Source: Paracyclopina nana
Lineage: Eukaryota > Arthropoda > Copepoda > Cyclopoida > Cyclopettidae
Direction: 5' to 3'
Assembly: GCA_019096065.1 (NCBI GenBank)
Contig: JAGUCH010000001.1
Coordinates: 3,224,001 to 3,288,000 of the forward strand
DNA: 64,000 nt
The position numbers and the translations under genes are program-made. Position 1 is the stretch's first letter. Each line of letters opens with the position of its first letter. Positions 28,030 to 37,788 of the stretch are shown one piece after another. A model generated the notes under the pieces. It was not told where the DNA came from. It saw only the letters and a program-made list of their open reading frames with translations, and did not search any database.

Positions 28030-29717
28030 ATGATGAGGGCTTCCATAGTTCTAGCCTTTGGATTGGTATTGCTTGGCAGCTTTGAACCGTCTTATTCGCT
28101 CATATGTGATTCCTGTGATCCCTTGAACCCATTTGGCAATTCCACTTGCGATGGCTTTTGCTTGAACGGCATTGAACTGTGTAATTCCTGCTTCAGGTAA
28201 ATCATTCTCATCTGGTTACAGCAGTAAACACCAATTTTGTGCTCAAAATAGCCAATCTGGCGAACCTGTGACATTTCGAGATGCTCTGGATGAAGCTACT
28301 GCTTCTGGCGGAACCTTAATGAATGTAGAGGAATTGAGAAACTTAAATGACCTCTCTGGCTATACCCCTGCTACTAGTGGTGATGCTTTCAGAGTGAATG
28401 CTGTTTTTATTGACGGAGCATTCAGAGATCCATTGACTGGGATCGAAGTCAACTTTAAGAGTTTCCCTTACTTTGATCCCTCGGGGGCTTCTGAAGGGGA
28501 TACGTTGATTTTTTACCCGGGAACGAATTCTTTTGGATTTGCGTCCCCTTCAGCCTTATTCCCTGCTCTCTTTTCCTACCCAAAATTGGGCACTGGTGAG
28601 CAATATAATTTTTAAGATATCGATATCTAGATAGAAATTAATTTCCATTTATTCTGCAAAAGTGGCGTCTTGTCCTTCTACCAATTCCTTCGTTTGCTCT
28701 GGAGGGGGAAATTGCATTAAAGGAAGCTGTGATTGTGATCACCTATTCTCTGGCGAAGCTTGCGAGAGTAAGTTATTAGCTCTTTTGGCTTTCACTGAAT
28801 ATTAACATATAAGAAAATTGTAGACGTTCGATTCTGTCCCAAAAGTTGCAATGGTTTCGGTGAATGCGACAATCTGTCAGGAAGATGCAACTGCCCCGGC
28901 TTTAAAGGACCTGCTTGTGGTAAATTGTCTTTTTCTCGCAAACTCACGCGACACTTCACACTAACATTTTTTTTGGTTCTGCAGATTTATGCTGGACTGG
29001 AATTGAGTTTGTTGATGGAGAAACCTTTGATTGTTACATCATTTCAAAGGAAAGAATGAGGTTTAAGGAAGCGATGTCATATTGTGGTACCTTAGGGCTT
29101 CCAATGGCTGAGGTTCATTCTTCTGAAGATCATGAAAACATTGTAGAAAAACTCAAGGCAAGTTTGCCACTAGAGTCTTCTTTTCAGAAGCAGGGTTGTG
29201 TTAAAAAGTATATTTCTTTAGAATAAGGCTCAATTCCTTTGGGTAGACTCTGTTTTCGGCTGGATAGGGCTTCCAATGGCTGAGGTTCATTCTTCTGAAG
29301 ATCATGAAAACATTGTAGAAAAACTCAAGGCAAGTTTGCCACTAGAGTCTTCTTTTCAGAAGCAGGGTTGTGTTAAAAAGTATATTTCTTTAGAATAAGG
29401 CTCAATTCCTTTGGGTAGACTCTGTTTTCGGCTGGATAGGTGCAACTAACATGGACACCCCTGGTAAGCCATCTTGGATTTCTACTGGTGAAACTGTTAA
29501 TTTGCAAGAAAACGGCAATGAGAACGATTTTGCCAAATGGGCTGAAAATGAACCAAGAGGAATTACAGTCTTAGATGATGACGACTGCGTGAGCATCAAG
29601 TCTGACACGGGTGAATGGCATGACACATCCTGCAAAAGGGATGATAATTTTGCCGTTTGTCAGTACAGATTTACCAAGATCCCTTATGTTCCCTACACCA
29701 TTCACCAAGAATTGTAG
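28030..29717 (+). CDS. Secreted CTLD-EGF-EGF-CTLD protein, copy 1, 438 aa, seven exons
   Basis: Exons: 28030-28196, 28252-28595, 28663-28767, 28824-28919, 28985-29157, 29222-29329, 29394-29717 (1,317 nt, phases consistent). A signal peptide (MMRASIVLAFGLVLLGSF) is followed by a divergent C-type-lectin-like domain to about residue 170. Then come two EGF-like modules (about 171-237; CIKGSCDCDHLFSGEACE and CDNLSGRCNCPGFKGPACG) and a C-terminal CTLD with W..G, ENEPRG, DDCVSI and FAVCQYRF. The first CTLD has lost most cysteines kept by copy 2. EPR replaces the EPN/QPD calcium motif, so sugar binding is uncertain. Intron 5 uses a GC donor (AAG|GCAAGT). Exon 6 is an exact duplicate of coding sequence created by a 172-bp tandem duplication. 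Skipping it restores a standard-length CTLD in frame. The first intron was placed at 28197-28251 because it matches copy 2 in position and phase; a 25-nt alternative was judged unlikely. Confidence 0.82.
29093..29440 (+). repeat. Perfect 172-bp tandem duplication inside lectin copy 1
   Basis: The bases 29093-29268 recur exactly at 29265-29440. The period is 172 bp and the junctions share the four bases TAGG. The unit includes the end of exon 5, the whole 64-bp GC-AG intron and the start of the next exon. Coding content is 108 nt (36 codons), so the frame is kept. No mismatch was seen, so it is either very recent or an assembly duplication. Confidence 0.97.
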
Positions 29718-29743
29718 AAACTCTCTTGCTTATATGATTGCTT

Positions 29744-29749
29744 AATAAA
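29744..29749 (+). terminator. Polyadenylation signal of lectin copy 1
   Basis: AATAAA lies 27 bp after the stop codon, and the next lectin gene's start codon follows only 161 bp later. Confidence 0.7.
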
Positions 29750-29910
29750 GGGCCACTTTCCTTATCAAAATTGTTTGATCAGTTTATAGTAGCATATGTG
29801 TAGGCGGTATTTTAGATCTGGCTTAGTAAATTAGTTGGGAAACACTTGAAGCTTAGCATCGGCTCAGAATATCTGATTTAGGTGGTGCGATTGTTCAGTT
29901 CGTTGAAGCT

Positions 29911-31702
29911 ATGGGGTGGATTCACATCCCTTGGGCTTTGGTGTTGATTCACCAATCTTATGGCAGTTTCATCAATGAGCTAGGTTGATTTCAATTAAGA
30001 ATAACTTTGCTCAATCATTGTCAACTTTTATAATTTCTTAATAGGGTACTGCCCCCATAATTGGACCGAACATAATGGCATCTGCTACTCGTGAGTTATT
30101 TAGTATATACTGCTAACTAGAAACACTTGAGCGTCACAGCAATTTTTCTTGAAGAGTTGTTAGTGAGAGAGTTTCTTATAAAAATGCTTTTGAACAATGT
30201 TTCGACCTGAACGGAGACTACTTCGGAAGTTACTTTATGCCCCTGTCTTTGCTCAGATCATTTGAGGTAAGCATTATTTTTGTAGCTTATTGACCATTTT
30301 TCCTACAATTCTGATTGAAAGACCAATGAAGATTGGATGTCTGGACGATTGCAAGATAAGTACTATCGAATCAATGCCTATTTTGATGAATACACCATGC
30401 AATGGAAAGAATATCCTTCTGAGAAAGTTGTTGATTTCAAGAACTTTCCAACATTCGGTCATCAAAATCACGCACGTCATGGAAGTACTCTCGTGTGGAA
30501 CCCTTTCAATGCAGAATCTCTAAAAATGGCCTCGCCACATGAAGACTTGCCGGCTTTGTGCTATAGGTCACTGGTTTCTGCGTCACCCTGTAATTATTTT
30601 TCTCCAACTAAAATCGAGTTTTGTGAATCAACGCTTTACAGACTACAGATGTGAGGGCTATCCTGGATATGAGTGTAGCAATGCAGGTGACTGCATTGAT
30701 GGAAGTTGTGAGTGTGACCCAGGATTCAGCGGAAACAATTGCGAGGGCAAGTGAACAAAGAGCGTTGCTGCTCTTACTAGTTAAGCCTAACTGCGTTTCC
30801 CCAATTTTAGTTTCTAATGGCTGCTATAATGATTGTAATGGTAACGGGGCATGCCGCACTGAGCTAGGTACATGTCATTGCCCAGGTTTCAAGGGGGCCG
30901 CGTGCGGTAAATTTGAGAAACTTGTAGGTCTACCGACCTTAATTGCTGATTTACTTTTGTATGGCAGAATTCTGCAGAACTGGGCTTGTGGAAGAAGAAG
31001 GCTACCTTGATTGCTACATCATATCTCACCAAAAGATGCTGTTTGACGAAGCTCTCCGTTGGTGTACCAGCCAATACATTCCAATGGCTGAAGCCAGAAC
31101 GATGGACGATGCGTTACACATTTACGAAAAAATTCGCGTATTACAGCATTTCCTTTCGTCAAAGATGGATATGACGTTTAATTTTTGCTCTTCAATTAGA
31201 AAGTCGACCAGGACGATCATTTTTGGATAGGTGCCTCGAACAGGCAAGGACAATTTGCCTGGGAAGGCAGCGGCTTAACTCTAGACGAAACATTTACCAA
31301 CTGGGCTCCACAAGAGCCTGATTTAGTAGAGTAAGCGAATGATGTTTTCCCTTTTTTATTGTTGCAGCTTTCATGAATAAGCTGTAACATTTGGGAACAA
31401 AAAAGTCTTGTAATTATGTCACGTTTCAAAATGTGGCAAATTATTTATGGCAACACATTTGCAACAGCTAAGTTTATATTCAGAGTCATGTGAACTTTGC
31501 CTTACTTCAACAACCGCAAAAGCCACTTGTGACATCAGAAAATTTATGAATGTTTTTCAGAGGCAACAACGATTGTGTGTCCGTCTCAAGCATCGATGGA
31601 ATGTGGTTCGATCGTCCTTGCTCACATGAATACAGGGCTGTTTGCCAGTACAGGTTTCAGAAATTTGGGCCCTTCAACTTGGCTACGGTGATATCTACTT
31701 AA
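29911..31702 (+). CDS. Secreted CTLD-EGF-EGF-CTLD protein, copy 2, 367 aa, nine exons
   Basis: Exons: 29911-29983, 30045-30090, 30164-30266, 30322-30566, 30649-30746, 30811-30906, 30968-31137, 31200-31330, 31561-31702 (1,104 nt, phases consistent). A short hydrophobic leader (MGWIHIPWALVLIH) is followed by a CTLD at about residues 25-156 with canonical cysteines (YCPHNW, GICYS, FEQCF, LPALCYR). Next come two EGF-like modules (about 156-220; CSNAGDCIDGSCECDPGFSG and CRTELGTCHCPGFKGAACG) and a second CTLD with FWIGAS, EPD, NNDCVS and AVCQYRF. Intron 5 appears to have a GC donor (GAGG|GCAAGT). The last intron is 230 bp; others are 55-82 bp. It is a tandem paralogue of the gene at 28030, sharing architecture and intron positions. 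Likely role is extracellular recognition or adhesion. The first intron's donor (GTTGAT) is weak but gives a 61-bp intron in correct phase. Confidence 0.82.
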
Positions 31703-31760
31703 TCCCCGCTTCATTGAGCTTGCTTTCATTCAAAAACAAAGAGAGAGAAGAAAAGAGCAT

Positions 31761-31798
31761 TGAAGTCTGGCACCCGTCAATGCCATGTCCAGACTTCA
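31761..31798 (+). repeat. Hairpin in the 3' UTR of lectin copy 2
   Basis: TGAAGTCTGG (31761-31770) is mirrored exactly by CCAGACTTCA (31789-31798), with an 18-nt loop, 59 bp past the stop. One more CA/TG pair follows outside a single mismatch. It could be an RNA stem in the 3' UTR or a chance palindrome. Confidence 0.5.
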
Positions 31799-31910
31799 CT
31801 GTTGTGACATTTACGTTGCAAAACAACACGTGCTTCATTCCATTGCTACATACACTTACTTACTGAAGAAGCTACTGCTGCTACTGAAACTGCTCCAACA
31901 ACAATCAGCA

Positions 31911-31916
31911 AATAAA
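31911..31916 (+). terminator. Polyadenylation signal of lectin copy 2
   Basis: AATAAA lies 208 bp after the stop codon. It is the nearest clear hexamer downstream. Confidence 0.5.
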
Positions 31917-34900
31917 CACGCTTTGCTACTCTTAACTAGCTTGTCCCATGTGCTTGTGTGTGTCCACTCTCGCTTTAAATTGAAGCTCAATAGCTTAGAA
32001 AGTCGTCTGGTTCTTGCTTATTTAAGATAGGAGATCTTCTGAGGATTCTCTAAGCTAACAAAACATGGCGCTCTGTGTTTACGCGTGATCTCGTCGTAAT
32101 GCTTGAAAATCTTGCATTTTGTGTTGATGCAAAAAAAACCGGGAAAAATTTGCACCTCAATGACACATGTTGGACCAAATTAAGCGATCATGGGGCTGAA
32201 TTTCAAAGTGCCCAGGGAGGTATTTTATATATACGAGTAGACTTGCACAGCTTGGTCAATTAACTCTTTTGAGTCATCCGTAAAAGGAGCGGCATTTTGA
32301 GACTTTTGCAGTCGAATAACTTCAACTATGGGCCAACTAATTCGTGGGTAATTGGCGAGGTCCAAGTAGCTCGCGGACGAATTAGAAGTCAGCGTGAGCC
32401 TGAAATGCGGCACATTTGACCTAAATGCCTTTAAAATTAACTATCCTATGCAATATAGTCTAGGCACTTTAAAAAGGGGAGGCTAATTTCACATAAAACC
32501 TTGGCTTGACTGCTATTGTTTCCTTTTTTAAATCAGACCCATTGCGAGTGAAGCACACACATTTTAATCGCAGAGTGCCACATTTTTCCGTCGAATAATT
32601 TGTGAAGTCAAGTGAATTGCCCAGTGAATTTGCACCTATCACGACGCTGGAAAGATAAGGTGGCTGAAGAAAAGTAAGACCGCTTTTTAAAAGCGAAGTC
32701 GTGATAGCTCAATTAAATGTAAAGCAGTGTATAGTCGAGAGAGAAGAATTTGGTGGAGCGCAGCCAAAGCTAGTTCGACACCAGGCAACTCTCGTACCTG
32801 ACTTTGTGATATTTTTTAGCACCAGCAGCTTCATACAGCCAGGCAGTGTAGCATCTTCGGCTTGAGTGCAAAAAGTCAACCATTTTGACTGACGGCTCAA
32901 TCTTCAACACGTGTAATTACAATAATGATCTCATACTGGCTAAAGTGTTTTTCAAATATCTTTTCCCCTTTACCTCCCCAGCCAACTTGCGTGAGAGATA
33001 ATTTAATTGCTTGCAACTTTTAATAATAATGAAACATCGCATGGCTGGTAACTCCCTCATAAACTAATGAAAAATAGGGAGCAAGAGCTTGATCAAAATA
33101 ACGCACTGCATTCACAGCTGAGAGTAGGGAAGAAATCCCACGTCAAGCGTCTGGTGCTGACCAGAAGTGCAGCCATTTGGTGCCAAAAAACGGCAGTATT
33201 AGCGTTGTGCATGATTTTTTCCTATTGAAACAAAGGTAATAATTATAATTGGCGTGTATCGAACCTTTATGTGCACCAGAAAGGAAATAGTAGCTGGCAC
33301 GATTTGTATATTATTTCTCAGTTCCAAACTGATTTCGTACATACTGATAAATATGTAGTTATAGGTGTTCTGATGGTCTTCGTTAGCTTTTAATTTTGTT
33401 CTCAGGCCAAGAGGTATTGATTTGGGCGTGTCAGAGTCATTTTTTTGTCTCAAGTTAATTATGGGAGGCCTCGTAAATTAGTGTCAACAATCATTGAGCA
33501 TCAAGTTTAGCAAATCAGAGATTGAAGCAGGGAGGGGAGAAGATTGCTAAGGAATTTTTCATGCTCACGGCCATTGACTGCATTAACATTTCAATAGGGC
33601 CAGACGTCAAGCTTGGGAATTGACTCTCTTCATCTTCCTACCTTTGCTAACTTTGCTAAGAGCCGCAGGAATTTTCAGCGCGGGCTGGCCTAATAATCAC
33701 TTTTTTCTTGATTCTTAATTAGGCAGTGATAAAAGTGTAGCATTCTACAAGGCTGATTGCATTATTTAGAGGGAATTTTCAGCCTCTCCTTTGTGCACGC
33801 ATACTCAAAAATTAATTGTAAGGATGCCGACGAGGGGCATTTTGTAGCCCATAGCTTTTTTGTATGCGAGGTGCCATGCTCGACAAATACAGGACAAATG
33901 GCATATGATATACAACAGCACTAAGGGCGAAAAATCAGCTTCATGTCAGAACAATTAAGCAACCAATTCAGAAAGATGTTTACTGCTCTCATATGTTCAT
34001 TAAAATCCAATTGTACGGTCCAGAGGTGTCCAACAATAGATTAATAATTCACAATCGCCTTGTAAATGAAGCCATAATGAAAGATCAGAACGATAAGAAT
34101 CAATTCATCATATTAAAAATTGGATCATGATCATGATGGTTTGAGGAATTTTCGCTGCTGCTGCTGCTGATGTGCGGTAGTAGTAGTAGTAGGTCAAATG
34201 CTTTTAGAGCTGCTGAGCTGGATTTTGTTGCAAGCCTCAATTTTCAACCCTCCTCACTTAACCTTTTGGTCATCAATCATGCCATTCAACAAAAGGCCCC
34301 TTTTAAAAATGAACTTTCCAGTTACCTCATCATTCATGCCTTTTCACCGATGAAGATGTTGGCTGGATTAAAGATGACATTTTCACTACCAAGCAGCAGC
34401 AGCAGTTGCAACGACGAACATATGAGACCATTCCGAATTTTTATTATCCCCTAGTTTTCACTCAGTAGGAAAGTGAATAAGCTCACGACCGCGAGCTGAG
34501 GGGAGAAAAATGACAGAAGCCTAAGAAGTCAACTGAAACCCATTTCCTCGTTAGTGCCAAGTGTAAATGGATTTTTTCACATCGTTTGTGTCATCGCAAT
34601 CATTTGTTTGCATTTTAAGGAAAGCAAACAAACAAGTCTCATTTTCTCATAAGAAAAAAATATGAGTGCATTTAAGAAAAAAAGAGCAAGAAGCTACAGC
34701 AGGTCGACTGATGATTAGCTTTTAAGCAAATTCTTCTCGGCTGTCCATTGCGCGCAAAACGCTTCAACCTTGAAATTAGTCAAAAGCTAACAAAAGCCCA
34801 ACAAGCACTGAAGTTGTCCCTTCTGCTGACTTTGTCCTTGCCTACTTAAGTTCATTTTTCACAGTCCCAGTTCTCATGTGCTAAATAAGACCTGGTTTTC

Positions 34901-37717
34901 AGCACATAGACACATAAAGTACTCAAGTTTGGCGCCCTTGGCCCCCAGTTTTCGTTGAAGAAAAGTGCTGGTGGCCAAGCTACTGATTGGTTATCATGAA
35001 TAGTGATCATTGTTAGCTCATGTCATTGCTCTAACAACTCTCTTCTGCTGCAGCAGGGGCCTTTTCAAAGCCCCTGGTTATCACCGTGAGAGATCTGTCC
35101 TGAAATTGAGCAAAGCTCTTCAATCCCTAATGAGGACAAAACTCACAATTAGCAACAGCTGGCTGAGGGAAGAAAAAACAAAGGGGTCGTCCAAATAAGG
35201 TCAGCTTTGGGCTCCAAAGTCATTAGTTAGTCATTAAGCTAGTTTGAAATTGCCCTCAGCTCGCTAGGAGGCCCATGAGCAGATCATAAATTCACCAATG
35301 AGCCAATTAAGAGCCTTGCAAATAATATATATGTCAACTGCTGCAGCAGAGATGCCAATCTGAGAAATATATAAAGATGGCTTTCCGTGATCATGTGGAG
35401 TCGATAAGTGGATAAATGGCATTGATATCTGGATGACTAGGGGCTTTTTCGAAACTTCATGGGCGGTAGGCCGTATGAAATGAATCTTTTGCCTATCATG
35501 GCCCTGGATCAAGTCATTTCTTCCCCTCAAAAAAGCTGATTGAAGAAATGGATTTCAGTTTATTGTGAGGTCCATTAGCCACACATGCATTATGCTATTT
35601 TAGCTATTTTCATACGTCTTTACGCAGGTATGTAGGGCGCTGCGTTAATTAATTGTAAGCCCTCGAACTAGCCATTAGAAGGCTGTCGATCTTAATTAAG
35701 CTCAAATATCTGTGTTAGAATCCCGCCCCCTAGCTAGTCGCCATCCTGGTCCAATGTTGTGACATTGGACATTAGTCAGAGCTGCTGATCGTTTTTTTGT
35801 CTTGAAAAAATAATGCTTCGAAAGTAGACCTCACGCAGGATTGAGACATATTTCCTGTACGGTAATTGGCATCCAATGCCAAAAATGGTAGATTTTTATC
35901 AGGCTGCACTAGACCTCCAATTGATGAATCAATTTGAGATTAGACCTTTTTTGCTCCTTGTACGCGCCCAAAATTGCTTAATGGCTGGCTAATGATGAAA
36001 ATAGCCTCATTTGAGAAGCCTTCCTTTGAGCGGCTCATCTAATTTCATTCCATGAGCCAGCACGAGAACACACGTGGTGGAGTCATTAAGCAATTATGGT
36101 TCCTCCGCAGATTGAATTAGTCTCAATTATAACCATTCTAGAGCCAAAAACTGTTACTTTTTTTTGGACAACCATTAGAGCGGTTTCAAAAAATAAAAGC
36201 CTTTCTCAGTTTGAGGGCACAATTTTTACCTGATATTGCAAGTTGAAAACAGACAAAATGATGATGCTGCTGCAGTTCAATTTTGGCTAAATATGTTGTA
36301 CATTCGCATTGACAGTTTTTCGTTCGGTTATTTGTAATGTCGCACATTTCACGTATTGTAAGCCATAATTTTGATTACTTGTCATGATAGGAGCATGACG
36401 AATATTCACAGAAAACGACATAATTCATGAAATATTCTTTGCGCCTCTCCATATGTTGGGAGTACTTTATGAGACAGGCTGCAATAAATAAAGCCATACG
36501 ATGGTACGATCGCGAACAGCAGCCTCATCGAACTACCAATTAATGCAGCAACTTTTGTTGATACTTCCCATCTATAATTTGTTTACTGCATAGCTGCAGT
36601 TTACCCAGAAATGTCAAGCATTCGAGCTGAGAAAACGGGCATCTTTGTGATATTGACATGTCATCTAATTGGAGGAGTCGCCGCTGACCACAAAGCTAGA
36701 ATTTTGCATCGGAATTCGACCAAAAAAACCACAAGTTCGTTAGAGGAAAAAAACAGTTTTGTTTGTTGTTTTGTCAATGAATGTGCGCTCGGTGAAGTCG
36801 TATCTGCGGACACTTCAGTTCATAAAACGAGGCACTGCGAGGAAAAAAGTTAATTAAAGCCAATCGTCATTTTAACGGCCACGCGAAAGTACTTTATATT
36901 TTCAACGAAGATGTTAAATTTGATAAAGTTGTTTGAAAGGGACTCAAATAATAATTAGTGGCAATAAAATTGGTGAGCTGGATGATCCCACAGTGCGAAT
37001 ACAGCGAACCAAATTGATGCATGACGACATATCTCGAAACAAAAGTTTGTCCTCATGACAACTTCCACTCTGTACTAGTGTAAGAGTCCAATTACAGAAA
37101 TTTTTCAGACATGCAATGCACCAATTGTCGACAATAAAAAAGACAACAACTAGCAAAATTAGATGAGGAAGATTTTTTCCCTCGACAACAGCTCCAGCTT
37201 GGAACACGAAAAGGGGTGAATTAGCCAGCTATTAGCCGCTTTCATTCTTTGCATTTTGAAAGATGATGATGGCACATCCAAAACAGGTTAGGCAACAAAT
37301 TATTTATAGTCTACTCTCATTAGATGTATTGCATTTTTCCCATCAAGCGCATTCTTATGGGTTAACCTGCCAATTTGTTGCGTTATTGATGGCCCATCAA
37401 CATCAAGGCAAAGAAATGCCTTTTTAAAAAGAATTCCCTGTAATTGGAGCTTGAAATTTAATTGTGAAAATTATTGTCATTCCTTCTAGTCTGGCTGCTA
37501 GATTTGTCTCAAATGGTGTTTTAACGAAGGCCACAAACCTATTTGTCTCCAATTTGAAGTAGAATTGGATGTCCAACTCTGGCTACGTGACACCATTCGA
37601 TTGTGGAGACGTGATGATCCACAATGCTACGGAATACCAAAAAAAACCTCTCTCAGTCGAGCTCCTGTTTTTTAAAATCATGCCTGAATTGTTTTATGTG
37701 GTGAACAAAAAGGCTTT
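31917..37717. other. Intergenic 5.8 kb between the lectins and Msx-B
   Basis: No convincing gene was found. The stretch has many AATTA/TTAATT cores and simple repeats such as (GCT)5 at 34154-34168 and (GTA)5 at 34177-34192. Short frames up to 94 codons lack recognisable features. It may hold Msx regulatory elements, which cannot be shown from one sequence. Confidence 0.5.
34154..34192. repeat. Adjacent trinucleotide repeats (GCT)5 and (GTA)5
   Basis: Two perfect five-unit trinucleotide runs lie 8 bp apart (34154-34168 and 34177-34192). They are ordinary microsatellites in non-coding DNA. Confidence 0.9.
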
Positions 37718-37723
37718 TTTATT
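37718..37723 (-). terminator. Polyadenylation signal of Msx-B
   Basis: AATAAA on the minus strand, 66 bp past the Msx-B stop codon. Confidence 0.6.
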
Positions 37724-37788
37724 TCGTTGTTAGTACGAGATTGTTGTAGTTGTTGCGATGAAAGACAATTGCTGAAACTCAATGAGGG

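Noticed and set aside
28197..28221. A 25-bp micro-intron in lectin copy 1
   Set aside because: It is in frame, but a 55-bp intron (28197-28251) with the same donor fits the size of other introns and matches the intron position and phase in copy 2.
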